DNA of 11,374 bases from JALZAA01 sp046727755 (GCA_046727755.1 JBKPDG010000038.1:1-11374), one strand, 5' to 3'. Counted from the stretch's first letter, positions 1 to 7,293 are shown. A program made the numbers and translations. The notes: generated from the sequence alone by a model not told the origin.

Positions 1-1
1 G

Positions 2-787
2 TGCTTCACGTGCCCGAGCCAAGGTTTGCCATGGCTCGCGCAGCGCCTGAAGGCCAAGCGGATCGCGCTGCTTGCGTACAGCGTCGAACAGTCGGCGGAC
101 TGCGCCGAGGGCGTCCAGGCGTCGTTCCAGAAGTACCCGTCAGCGAACCTCGAGGTCGTCGACACCAGCCTCTCCTTCGGTGTGAGCGACGTCAGTGGCC
201 CGGTCTCGGAGATCGTCGACAAGGACGTCGACCTCGTCACGACGTGCATGGACCAGAACGGTGTCTTGACCGTCGCCCGGGAGCTGAGGAAGCAGGGCAG
301 CGACGCGATCATGTACCTCCCGCAGGGGTACACCCACAGCTTCATCGAGGAGAACGCCCGGTTCTTCCAGGGCTCCTACACGATCACGTTCTTCACACCG
401 CTCGAGGTGAAGGACAAGCCGAAGGGCCTCCGAGACTTCGAGAAGTGGATGAAGCGGGGCGGCTTCGAGCAGAACGAGCACTCGATCGCGGGCTGGATCA
501 ACGCCGACCTCTTCTACCAGGGGCTCAAGGCCGCGGGGCCGGAGTTCACCCGCCAGAAGGTCATCGACGCGATCAACAGCATGACCGACTACAAGGCAGG
601 CGGGCTCTTGCCCGGCATCAACTGGCAGACCGCGCACAGTCAGGAAGCGGCCGAGGGATGCCTCGTGTACTCCAAGATCAACAACGGCAAGTTCGTTCCG
701 TCCTTCGGTTCCGGGGGCAAGCCCTTCGTGTGCCTCCAGGAGAACCCACAGCCCGACAAGCTGCAGTCGAAGCCCACCTTCAAGTGA
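2..787 (+). CDS. Branched-chain amino acid-type ABC transporter substrate-binding protein (5'-truncated by window edge)
   Basis: The reading frame is open to the left edge, so the start codon and signal peptide lie outside and only about 261 C-terminal residues are seen. The protein resembles the Leu/Ile/Val-binding (Peripla_BP_6, LivJ/LivK) family, which captures a ligand outside the membrane and delivers it to the Liv permease. Supporting stretches are RIALLAYSVEQSADCAEGVQ (start of the second lobe), then DVDLVTTCMDQNGVLTVARE and GWINADLFYQGLKAAG, the usual late helix of the family, followed by a cysteine-containing C-terminal lobe. It lies 43 bp upstream of the fused permease and heads the operon. 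The assignment rests on both similarity and position. The ligand cannot be read from the sequence: actinobacterial members near acyl-CoA genes are often not true amino acid binders. Confidence 0.85.
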   Translation, partial: CFTCPSQGLPWLAQRLKAKRIALLAYSVEQSADCAEGVQASFQKYPSANLEVVDTSLSFGVSDVSGPVSEIVDKDVDLVTTCMDQNGVLTVARELRKQGSDAIMYLPQGYTHSFIEENARFFQGSYTITFFTPLEVKDKPKGLRDFEKWMKRGGFEQNEHSIAGWINADLFYQGLKAAGPEFTRQKVIDAINSMTDYKAGGLLPGINWQTAHSQEAAEGCLVYSKINNGKFVPSFGSGGKPFVCLQENPQPDKLQSKPTFK

Positions 788-830
788 GGATGGGCTCGGC
801 CGTCCCGAGCTCCGACGGGAGACCGCTCGC

Positions 831-2852
831 GTGACCGATCTCGTCGATTACGTCATCCGCGGGATCCCGTTCGGATGCGTCTTCGCGCTGCTCGGCATCG
901 GACTCGTCCTGACCTACAAGACGTCAGGCGTGTTCAACCTGGCGTTCGGCGCCCAGGCCTTCGTGTCGGCGGCGGTGTTCTACAACGCCGTCGTCAATCA
1001 CGGCTGGCCGCTGCTCCCCGCGTTCGTCCTCGCCGTGTTGGTCGTGAGCCCGCTCGTGGGGCTCATCCTCGACCGCCTCTTGTTCCGTCATCTGCGCACG
1101 GCACCCGCGATCGCCAAGCTCGTGGTCTCGCTCGGTCTGGCCGTCGCCCTTCCCGAGATCTTGAGGCAGCTGCCCGACTTCGAGTTTCTCAAGGAGTCGG
1201 TCTTCGCCCCGCCCTCGATCTGGGGGTTGGAGTTCGCCGTGTACACGATCGGCGAGTACGAGGTCTCGGGCAACGAGGTCGCGACGCTGATCTCCACCGG
1301 CGCGGCCGTGCTGCTCCTGACCGCGATGTTCCGCTACACGACGATCGGGCTCCGGATGCGGGCCGTGGTCGAGAGCCCGCGGATGACCGAGCTCTCGGGC
1401 ATCAACGCCGACCGCGTCAGTGCCTTCTCGTGGATGCTCTCGAGTGTGTTCGCGGGGCTGGCGGGTGTGCTCCTTGCCCCGACGACGCAGCTCGCGGCGC
1501 CGTTCTTCCTCATCCTGTTGATCGCGGCGATCGCGGCCGCCGCCTTCGGCCGGCTCACGAGCATTCCTCTCACGCTCTTGGGCGGACTCCTGCTGGGCAT
1601 CGCCCAGGGCGTCCTCGGTGGCTACCTGCCGAGCGACAGCGTGCTGGCCCAGGGCCTGCGCCCGTCGTTGCCGTTCGCCGCCCTGTTCCTGCTGCTGCTG
1701 TTCTGGCCCGGTCTCCGACAGCGACGCGAGGTCGTCGACCCACTCTCGGGCGTCGACCCCCCGCCGCCGGGGTTGGCGGCCGCGCAACGGATGCGCGCGC
1801 TCACGTATTTCACGTGGGGGCTCGGCGTCGTCGTCATCGCCCTCGGCCTGTACCTCGCGCTTTTCGTGGTCAGCAACTTCTGGCTGCTGATCATCACGCG
1901 GTCCGTGATTCTCGCCTTGATCTTCCTCTCGATCACGGTGATCACCGGGATGGCAGGGCAGATCTCCCTGGCCCAGGCGTCCTTCGCGGCCGTCGGAGCC
2001 TTCGGCACCGCCCAGCTCGCCGACAACTTCGGCCTCCCTGTCCTACTGACGATGGTGATCGGAGCGGTGATGGCCGCAGCGGTCGGAGGCCTGCTGGCGA
2101 TCCCGGCGTTGCGCCTCGGAGGCATCTATTTGGCTCTCGGAACGCTCGCGTTTGCCATGATGTTCGACAGCATCTTCGTGCCGCTCGACTGGGTCGGCGG
2201 CGGCCAACTCCCGACCCGGGCCCCCCGCCCTGGGTTCCTCGCCGGCGACCGCGCGTTCCTCTTCTTCGCGCTGGGAATGCTGGTGGTCGTCGCCATTGGG
2301 GTGATCCTCGTTCGAAAGGGGACCACGGGTCGCTATCTCGAGGCACTGCGAGGTAGCGAGACGGCCGCGACCGCGATCGGGATCAATCCCGCTCGATCCC
2401 GCGTGGTGGCGTTCGCGCTCTCGGCGGGGATCGCGGGTCTCGGAGGCGGTCTCCTCGCGATCCACGAGACGCAGGCGAACTACCAGGCGAACTTCAATGT
2501 GCTGCTTGGTCTGTTCTGGGTCGTGATCGTCGTGTCTCTCGGCGCACGCACGGTCGAAGGCGCGGTGCAGGCCGGACTGGCGTTCGCGTTCATCCCTGAG
2601 ATCTTCAAGGCGCTTGGCGTGCCGCCCGGATACCAGTTCATCATGTTCGGCCTTCTTGCCATCACCTTCGCGAAGCACCCCGAAGGCGTTGTCGAATTCA
2701 ACAAGCGCAGGTCGCTCGAGGCGGTGCAGCGCTTCCTCACTCGCGGGAAGCCGCCGCCCGACGGCGGAGGTGAGGCGGTTGTTCCGGCGCAGCCCGTTCC
2801 CGCACCCGTCGCGACAGCCCGGGCCGGCAACCCGGGGGGAGTGGAGTCGTGA
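831..2852 (+). CDS. Fused LivH-LivM branched-chain amino acid ABC transporter permease
   Basis: A 673-residue integral membrane protein in which both permeases of a Liv/HAAT importer are one chain. Residues 1 to about 290 are LivH-like: it begins with the typical YVIRGIPFGCVFALLGIGLV segment, and the cytoplasmic loop RYTTIGLRMRAVVESPRMTE (about 167-186) sits before the helix that follows it. A charged, proline-rich linker (about 293-318, with DPPPPG) leads into a LivM-like half (about 320-640) containing ITGMAGQISLAQASFAAVGA and the loop GTTGRYLEALRGSETAATAI near residue 497, which contacts the ATPase. The last 35 residues are a Pro/Ala/Gly-rich tail. The start is GTG, preceded by GGGAG about 9 nt away. 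The stop overlaps the livG start by 4 bp (GTGA). Fusions of this kind are known in actinobacteria. The open frame has no internal break, so I take it as a real fusion. Confidence 0.93.
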   Translation: MTDLVDYVIRGIPFGCVFALLGIGLVLTYKTSGVFNLAFGAQAFVSAAVFYNAVVNHGWPLLPAFVLAVLVVSPLVGLILDRLLFRHLRTAPAIAKLVVSLGLAVALPEILRQLPDFEFLKESVFAPPSIWGLEFAVYTIGEYEVSGNEVATLISTGAAVLLLTAMFRYTTIGLRMRAVVESPRMTELSGINADRVSAFSWMLSSVFAGLAGVLLAPTTQLAAPFFLILLIAAIAAAAFGRLTSIPLTLLGGLLLGIAQGVLGGYLPSDSVLAQGLRPSLPFAALFLLLLFWPGLRQRREVVDPLSGVDPPPPGLAAAQRMRALTYFTWGLGVVVIALGLYLALFVVSNFWLLIITRSVILALIFLSITVITGMAGQISLAQASFAAVGAFGTAQLADNFGLPVLLTMVIGAVMAAAVGGLLAIPALRLGGIYLALGTLAFAMMFDSIFVPLDWVGGGQLPTRAPRPGFLAGDRAFLFFALGMLVVVAIGVILVRKGTTGRYLEALRGSETAATAIGINPARSRVVAFALSAGIAGLGGGLLAIHETQANYQANFNVLLGLFWVVIVVSLGARTVEGAVQAGLAFAFIPEIFKALGVPPGYQFIMFGLLAITFAKHPEGVVEFNKRRSLEAVQRFLTRGKPPPDGGGEAVVPAQPVPAPVATARAGNPGGVES

Positions 2853-3607
2853 GCCTGCTCGAGTCCACCAGGGTCTGCAAGCACTTCTCGGGTATTACCG
2901 CGCTCGACGAGGTGTCGATCACGGTGGAGCCCGGGGAGCCCGTCGGGCTCATCGGCCCCAACGGGGCGGGCAAGACGACGTTCTTCAATTGCCTGCTGGG
3001 GATGTTGCGGCCCGACGAGGGCCGGGTGGCGTTCAACGGGCGCGACATCACCCGGTTGCCCGTGTACCGCCGCGCTCGCCTTGGCTTCGGGCGCACGTTC
3101 CAGCGGGTCGAACTGTTCACCGGCATGACCGTCCGCGATCACCTGTTCGTCGCCGAGCGGGCCCGCCTCGGTTCGGGCCGCCTCTGGAAGGACATTCTGA
3201 ATCTGGCGCGTCCCACCGCTGACGAGCGGGAGCGCGTCGACCACACGCTCGAGCTGCTCGGATTGCTCGCCGTCGCCGATACGCCCATCGAGTCCTTGAG
3301 CCTCGGGAGCGCCCGTCTCGTCGAGATGGGTCGCGCGCTGATGACCGAGCCGCTCTTGCTGCTGCTCGACGAGCCGTCTTCCGGCCTGGACCAGAGCGAG
3401 ACCATGGACCTCGTCCGAACCCTGCAGGCAGTGCAACGCGAGCGTGGCACCGCCATCTTGCTCGTCGAACACGACGTCGAGATGGTGCAGGCCTTCGCCT
3501 CGCGCCTCTACGTGCTCGACTTCGGAATTGTGATCGCCGCGGGTCCAACCTCCGATGTGATGAGCGACGAGGCGGTCCGCAAGGCATATCTCGGGGAGCT
3601 CGTGTGA
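2849..3607 (+). CDS. livG: ABC transporter ATP-binding protein, LivG type
   Basis: A 252-residue ATPase that energises the Liv-type importer together with LivF. Visible motifs are Walker A GPNGAGKTT (36-44), the Q-loop GRTFQRVELF (Q85), Walker B LLLLDEPSSGLD (170-181) and the H-loop EHDV (H208). The position normally holding LSGGQ reads LSLGSARLVEMGRAL (150-164), so the second glycine and the glutamine are absent. Divergence here is common in LivG proteins and I do not think it means inactivity. The start is GTG, preceded by GGGGGAG with a 7-nt gap, overlapping the permease stop by 4 bp. The gene overlaps livF by 4 bp in the same way, indicating translational coupling. The length is normal for the family. 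Confidence 0.93.
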   Translation: MSLLESTRVCKHFSGITALDEVSITVEPGEPVGLIGPNGAGKTTFFNCLLGMLRPDEGRVAFNGRDITRLPVYRRARLGFGRTFQRVELFTGMTVRDHLFVAERARLGSGRLWKDILNLARPTADERERVDHTLELLGLLAVADTPIESLSLGSARLVEMGRALMTEPLLLLLDEPSSGLDQSETMDLVRTLQAVQRERGTAILLVEHDVEMVQAFASRLYVLDFGIVIAAGPTSDVMSDEAVRKAYLGELV

Positions 3608-4383
3608 GCGCGACCGCGCCGTCGCCGGAGTCTTCCGCTCCCTTGGTGGCGCCGATGCTCGAGCTACGTGACGTGCAAGCGGGGTACGGCCCGTTCCGTG
3701 CGCTGTTCGGCGTGTCGCTCTCGGTGCGCCAGGGCTCCGTGTTGGCGCTGCTCGGGTCGAATGGCGCCGGCAAGACGACCATGGCGCGCGTCTGCTCGGG
3801 GCTCATCAAGCCGACGAAGGGGAAGCTGTTCTTCGAGGGCCGGGACGTGACGAACGAGCGCCCTTACCGCCTGGCGCGGATGGGCATCGCGCACGCGCCG
3901 GAAGGGCGTTCGGTGTTCGCCTCGCTGACCGTCGAGGAGAACCTGACGCTCAGCCTCCGCCGCGCGCTTGGCAGGTCGGGCGCAGCGGGCGGGCTGGCCC
4001 GGGCCTACGAGATGTTCCCCCCGTTGAGTCAGCGTCGGCGCCAGGTCGCGGGCACGCTCTCGGGCGGGGAGCAGCGGATGCTGGCGCTCGCGCGGGTACT
4101 GGCGGATCCGCCCCGGCTGCTGGTCTGCGACGAGCTGTCGCTCGGCCTGGCGCCGATCGTCGTCGACGAGGTCTACCGGACGCTCGCTGCGATCCGCGAT
4201 GCCGGGACCACGCTCCTCATCGTGGAGCAGCACGTCGCCCATGCGTTGAGCATCGCCGACGACGTCGCCGTGCTCGTCAAAGGACGCGTGACATATGGCG
4301 GCCCGGTCGCGGAGATGGGCGACCTCAGCGAACGGCTGCTGCCGACCGGGGAGGCGCGCCAGCCGTCACCGAACGGTCAGTAG
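3604..4383 (+). CDS. livF: ABC transporter ATP-binding protein, LivF type
   Basis: A 259-residue second ATPase of the importer. Motifs seen are Walker A GSNGAGKTT (51-59), the LivF-type Q-loop variant HAPEGRSVF (97-105, with Glu in place of Gln as usual in LivF), a canonical signature LSGGEQRMLALARVL (152-166), Walker B LLVCDELSLGL (172-182) and the H-loop EQH (H210). A 17-residue low-complexity N-terminal extension precedes the conserved start MLELRDVQAGYG. The GTG at the operon overlap is favoured because GGGGAG lies 5 nt upstream, although the ATG at 3655 would also give a complete ATPase. The stop overlaps the stop of the convergent TetR gene by 7 bp, leaving no room for a terminator between them. 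This is the last gene of the operon. Confidence 0.93.
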   Translation: MSATAPSPESSAPLVAPMLELRDVQAGYGPFRALFGVSLSVRQGSVLALLGSNGAGKTTMARVCSGLIKPTKGKLFFEGRDVTNERPYRLARMGIAHAPEGRSVFASLTVEENLTLSLRRALGRSGAAGGLARAYEMFPPLSQRRRQVAGTLSGGEQRMLALARVLADPPRLLVCDELSLGLAPIVVDEVYRTLAAIRDAGTTLLIVEQHVAHALSIADDVAVLVKGRVTYGGPVAEMGDLSERLLPTGEARQPSPNGQ

Positions 4384-5026
4384 CGCGTCGGGCTCCCGCC
4401 GAACAGGCCGGCGTGGGTGACGGTCGCCAACGTGTCGAGCATCTCGTCGCGACTCACGTCCACCTGCCGGGAGAGCACGTAGTAGTTGAAGCGCTCGATC
4501 ATGGCGACGACGGCCAGCGCCGCGATCTGCGGGTTGACGTCGGGTGACGACGAACGCCGGATGCGCCCGGTCAGGACGCGCGAGAACTCGGTGAGCACGT
4601 CGGTCCCGAGGCGCCCGAACTCGCTGCCGCCGATCTCGGCTTCGGTCCAGGCCCGGATGACGGGCCCGTAGTGCTCGTACACCTCGACGAACCGGGCGAG
4701 CCAGGCGCGCAGCTCGGCGCGTCCCTCCGGCCCGGGGTCGACGGGCGGGAGGGAGTCGGCGAGCGAGATCATCTCGTCGGCGACCTCTTGGGCGAGGGCG
4801 CGGAACAGCTCCTCCTTGTTGGAGAAGTACAGGTAGAACGTGCCGTGGGACGTCTTGGCGAGCTTGACGATGTCGTCGACGCGGGCGGCGTGGAAGCCGC
4901 GCTGGTCGAAGATCTCGACCCCGGCGTCCAGGAGCTTGCGCATCGTGCGCCGGCCGCGGGCGCGCAGCTCACGGCCTTGGGCCGGAGTGCCGAGTTGAGC
5001 GCCGGCGCCGTGGTCGCGTCCGTCAA
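4377..5026 (-). CDS. TetR/AcrR-family transcriptional regulator with apparent N-terminal frame break
   Basis: A one-component repressor: N-terminal helix-turn-helix, C-terminal ligand domain. The HTH is clear (AARVDDIVKLAKTSHGTFYLYFSNKEELFRAL, in two overlapping parts: AARVDDIVKLAKTSHGTF then TFYLYFSNKEELFRAL). The uninterrupted frame covers 4377 up to a GTG at 5144, but the part above about 4980 reads as implausible Arg/Pro/Ser-rich sequence. The promoter seen at 5116-5144 also puts that GTG upstream of transcription. In the next frame a TTG at 5026 gives a typical TetR N-terminus, TDATTAPALNSALRPK. One extra C/G near 4973-4981 would join it to GRELRARGRRTMRKLLDAG as one 216-residue protein of normal length. 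Without an indel, the only internal start is the ATG at 4943 (188 residues), which begins inside helix 1. I therefore give the TTG as the likely biological start and flag a one-base sequence error or real mutation. Family certain; ligand unknown, perhaps an acyl-CoA or steroid-like intermediate given its neighbours. Confidence 0.8.
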
Positions 5027-5115
5027 CGGTCGCGTCCCGGCGGCCCGAGTTTTTGGTGGGGCGCGTCGCGGGCGGCCGGTTTCGGCTCGCGTTGCTGGAC
5101 CGGGGCACTCGCTTC

Positions 5116-5144
5116 AGGCTATGCGTACCCGACACGCGTGTCAC
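5116..5144 (-). promoter_or_regulatory. Predicted sigma-70-type promoter of the tetR gene
   Basis: Read on the minus strand, GTGACA (5144-5139) matches TTGACA in five of six positions. It is separated by exactly 17 nt from TAGCCT (5121-5116), which fits the actinobacterial TANNNT -10 form. Transcription would begin near 5109, about 80 nt before the TTG at 5026. The GTG of this -35 box is also the first codon of the longest open frame, which argues against that start. Confidence 0.5.
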
Positions 5145-5168
5145 CTTTTGTCCCGTTCCCGGGTACGC
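5123..5168. promoter_or_regulatory. Candidate TetR operator: nested palindrome and inverted repeat
   Basis: Two symmetric elements lie between the divergent tetR and maoC genes. GACACGCGTGTC (5131-5142) is a perfect 12-bp palindrome lying between and overlapping the -35 and -10 boxes of the tetR promoter. GCGTACCC (5123-5130) and GGGTACGC (5161-5168) form a perfect 8-bp inverted repeat around it. The right arm overlaps TACGCT (5164-5169), a possible -10 for maoC. Short palindromes in the shared promoter are the usual operators of TetR proteins, so autoregulation plus control of the maoC unit is the simplest reading. Which element is the true site cannot be decided from sequence alone. Confidence 0.5.
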
Positions 5169-5187
5169 TCCGCAAACCGTCGTGACC

Positions 5188-5203
5188 AGGAGGGATGCTC
5201 GTG
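5188..5203 (+). promoter_or_regulatory. Ribosome binding site deciding the maoC start
   Basis: AGGAGG (5188-5193) lies only 1 nt before an ATG at 5195 but 7 nt before the in-frame GTG at 5201. The spacing makes the GTG the likely start and removes two residues from the longer reading. Confidence 0.7.
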
Positions 5204-5647
5204 CCGAGCTCCGTGACCGCGCCCACGTTCGAGGACCTGTCGGTCGGCGACGAAGGCCCGCCCCTCGTCGTGGAGAACATCTCGCGCACGCACTTCGTGC
5301 GGTACGCGGGTGCCTCGGGCGACTTCAATCCCATGCACCACGACGACACGGTCGCGACGTCGATCGGCAACCCGTCGGTGTTCGGCCACGGGATGCTGAC
5401 CGCAGGGCTCATGGCGAGAGTGCTGAAGGACTGGTTCGGGCCGGCCGCCCTTCGCCGGTACCAGGTCCGGTTCTCGAAGCAGGTCTGGCCGGGCGAGACG
5501 CTCACGTGCACCGCCACGGTGACCGGGACGCGCGACGGCGACGAGAGCGGTGTGGGCCTCGTCGACGTGGAATGCCAAGTCGTCAATCAGGACGGCGAGG
5601 CGAAGCTGACCGGCACCGCAACCGCGGCCGTCCCGAGGCGGGGCTGA
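5201..5647 (+). CDS. MaoC-like (R)-specific enoyl-CoA hydratase/dehydratase, single hotdog domain
   Basis: A 148-residue cytoplasmic protein with the hydratase-2 motif: RYAGASGDFNPMHHDDTVAT (35-54) followed by GNPSVFGHGMLTAGL (56-70). D41 and H46 match the catalytic Asp/His pair of R-hydratases, which add water across trans-2-enoyl-CoA to give (R)-3-hydroxyacyl-CoA or do the reverse. The length is that of a single-domain MaoC protein, acting as a dimer or as one partner of a heterodimer. GTG 5201 was chosen for its AGGAGG spacing. It is the first gene of a unit with the SDR 5 bp downstream, which could catalyse the next oxidation. Divergent from tetR, so probably under its control. The acyl substrate is unknown; fatty acid, steroid side chain and terpenoid CoA esters are all possible. 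Confidence 0.88.
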   Translation: MPSSVTAPTFEDLSVGDEGPPLVVENISRTHFVRYAGASGDFNPMHHDDTVATSIGNPSVFGHGMLTAGLMARVLKDWFGPAALRRYQVRFSKQVWPGETLTCTATVTGTRDGDESGVGLVDVECQVVNQDGEAKLTGTATAAVPRRG

Positions 5648-5652
5648 GCGCC

Positions 5653-6555
5653 GTGGGGGTGCTGGACGGACGGGTGGCCGTCGTCACCGGGTCGGGCCGG
5701 GGCATCGGGCGCGAGTTCGCGCTGTGCATGGCCCGGGAGGGCGCCCGGCTCGTCGTGAACGACGTTGGCGTCAGCCTCGACGGTCGGGGAGCCGATGAAG
5801 ACCCGGCCGCGCAGGTCTGCAAGGAGATCGAGGCGCTCGGCGGTCGGGCGACGCCGAGCTACGACTCGGTCGCCGACTTCGACGGCGCCGCCGGGATCAT
5901 CCGGACGGCCGTCGACACCTTCGGCCAACTCGACATCCTGGTCAACAACGCCGGCATCGTGCGCGATCGCACGCTCCTGAAGATGAACGAGGACGACTTC
6001 GACGCGGTGATCGGCGTCCACCTGAAGGGCTCGTTCAACTGCGCCCACCACGCCGCATCGGTGATGAAGGACGCCGGGTACGGCCGCATCATCAACATCA
6101 CGTCGTCGGCGGGACTGCGGGGCAATTTCGGCCAGACGAACTACGGCGCGGCCAAAGCCGGCCTCATGGGCATGACGTTCATCTGGGCGCTCGAGCTCGG
6201 GAAGTACGGCATCACCGTGAATGCGGTCGCACCCGCCGGCGCCACCCGCATGACCGCGGGGTTGTTCGAGCGGACCGGCGCCGAGCCCCCGCCGGAGCAG
6301 AACCCGGCGCTCAACGCGCCCCTCGTCGCGTTCGTCGCCTCGGAGCGGGCCAGCCACGTCAACGGGCAGATCCTCGGCCGCACCGACTACGCGTACACCA
6401 TCTTCCAGCATCCCAAGCAGATCGCGTGGATGTGGCGCGACGGTGGGTGGGACGCCGATCAGGTCGCGGCCCAGTTCGACCAGGTCCTCGGCCAGCACCT
6501 CCAGCACGTCGGGATGGTCATGCCGCGCGGTATGGAGTACGGCGAGCAGAAGTAG
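5653..6555 (+). CDS. Short-chain dehydrogenase/reductase resembling the MFE-2 3-hydroxyacyl-CoA dehydrogenase domain
   Basis: A 300-residue SDR. It has the dinucleotide motif VVTGSGRGIGREFA (11-24), acidic D37 at the end of the second strand (LVVNDVG, favouring NAD), LVNNAGIVRD (96-105), and catalytic S151, Y164 and K168 (NITSSAG, TNYGAAKAG). The VVNDVG loop followed by a Gly-rich insertion, and the DRTLLKMNEDDFDAVIGVHL segment, are characteristic of the dehydrogenase part of peroxisomal multifunctional enzyme 2 (HSD17B4) and its bacterial relatives. So is the roughly 50-residue tail beyond the SDR core (IFQHPKQIAWMWRDGGW onward). The expected reaction is oxidation of (R)-3-hydroxyacyl-CoA to 3-ketoacyl-CoA, the step after the MaoC hydratase upstream. 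The start is GTG 5653, 5 bp after the maoC stop; GTG 5659 is an alternative. The frame stays open leftward to 5053, but that part overlaps maoC in another frame and is not coding. Confidence 0.9.
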   Translation: MGVLDGRVAVVTGSGRGIGREFALCMAREGARLVVNDVGVSLDGRGADEDPAAQVCKEIEALGGRATPSYDSVADFDGAAGIIRTAVDTFGQLDILVNNAGIVRDRTLLKMNEDDFDAVIGVHLKGSFNCAHHAASVMKDAGYGRIINITSSAGLRGNFGQTNYGAAKAGLMGMTFIWALELGKYGITVNAVAPAGATRMTAGLFERTGAEPPPEQNPALNAPLVAFVASERASHVNGQILGRTDYAYTIFQHPKQIAWMWRDGGWDADQVAAQFDQVLGQHLQHVGMVMPRGMEYGEQK

Positions 6556-6559
6556 CCGC

Positions 6560-7192
6560 GTGGCGATCCCGCTCGGCGTCGTCGACATCGTCTACTCGCC
6601 GCGGCCGGTCGAGGAGCGCGCCCGGCTCGCCGCGACCGACGGGTTCGAGCACGTCGACGTGCTCGTCGACGTCGACGCGACGACCCTCCCGTTGCCGGTC
6701 GGCTGCCCGACCGCGTTCCCGAAGCCGCGTCCGGGTTGGTGCTCGACGCCCGCGCCGCGCGCCGGCCCGGGCGTGTGGGAGCGCACCGTCGCGTCGTTCC
6801 GGAACGCACCCGGCGCGCTGCTCGAGCCGTGGGCCGGCGCGGTCGTCAACTCGGCCGAGACGTGCCGGGCGATGATGGACGCGGTGCCGGGCCTGCGGCT
6901 GCTCGTCGACACCGGGCACGTGGCCGACTGGGACGGCGACCCGCTCGAGCTGCTGCCGTACGCCGATCACGTCCAGCTGCGCCAGGGCCGCCCGGGCGCG
7001 ACGCAGGTCCACGTCGACGACCCCACCGGCGTCGTCGACTTCGCCGCCGTGATGGACCGACTTGGCGATCTCGGATACCGCGGCCGCCTCAGCGTCGAGT
7101 ACTTCGACCTACCCGAGCTGGGCTGGCCCCTCGCCGACCCCCGCGCCTGGGCCCTGGACCTCGCCGCCCGCGTGCGCCCGTTGCTGATCTAG
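6560..7192 (+). CDS. Sugar phosphate isomerase/epimerase-like TIM-barrel protein (AP endonuclease 2 superfamily)
   Basis: A 210-residue protein, short for this superfamily (usually 250-290). It keeps the features of a xylose-isomerase-like barrel: an N-terminal strand IPLGVVDIVYSP, E89 in LLEPW, the metal-site strand LLVDTGHVADW (D117, H120), H137 in YADHVQLRQGRPG, and E180 in RLSVEYFDLP near the C-terminus. Those residues fit the usual Glu/Asp/His/Glu divalent-metal site. The region between residues 40 and 75 is proline-rich and lacks the usual helices, so one or two barrel units appear shortened. The GTG at 6560 follows the SDR stop by 4 bp, so it is the third gene of the maoC unit. The substrate is unknown and may be an isomerisable catabolite rather than a sugar. 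The superfamily call is moderately secure; the reaction is not known. Confidence 0.7.
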   Translation: MAIPLGVVDIVYSPRPVEERARLAATDGFEHVDVLVDVDATTLPLPVGCPTAFPKPRPGWCSTPAPRAGPGVWERTVASFRNAPGALLEPWAGAVVNSAETCRAMMDAVPGLRLLVDTGHVADWDGDPLELLPYADHVQLRQGRPGATQVHVDDPTGVVDFAAVMDRLGDLGYRGRLSVEYFDLPELGWPLADPRAWALDLAARVRPLLI

Positions 7193-7226
7193 GTCAGGGC
7201 GACGGTGCTCGAGCGGAGGCGTGTCG

Positions 7227-7252
7227 GCGGCGGAGCGAAGCGGAGCCGCCGC
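7227..7252. terminator. Inverted repeat after the isomerase gene, possible terminator
   Basis: GCGGCGG (7227-7233) and CCGCCGC (7246-7252) form a perfect 7-bp GC stem around a 12-nt loop, 34 nt after the isomerase stop in a convergent gap (7193-7307) with no gene. There is no T-run, as is common in high-GC actinobacteria, so the call is tentative. Confidence 0.4.
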
Positions 7253-7293
7253 GCATGTGGGTGGGTGGGACGCCGAAGCCGAGTGCCGTCGCC

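Noticed and set aside
4944..5144. 255-residue reading of the TetR protein from GTG 5144
   Set aside because: The added part is basic, low-complexity sequence unlike TetR N-termini. The GTG is part of a good -35 box, so it lies upstream of the likely transcript start.
5195..5197. ATG 5195 as the maoC start
   Set aside because: It is only 1 nt from AGGAGG; GTG 5201 has a 7-nt gap.
5053..5652. N-terminal extension of the SDR to give a 500-residue protein
   Set aside because: The extra 200 residues are an Arg-rich shadow of maoC and its promoter. The SDR fold begins at about 5665.
5587..6588. Long minus-strand open frame opposite the SDR gene
   Set aside because: It is antisense to a gene with complete SDR motifs, and its composition (Arg/Val/Asp/Gly runs) is what GC-rich coding DNA gives when read backwards. 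No motif is seen.
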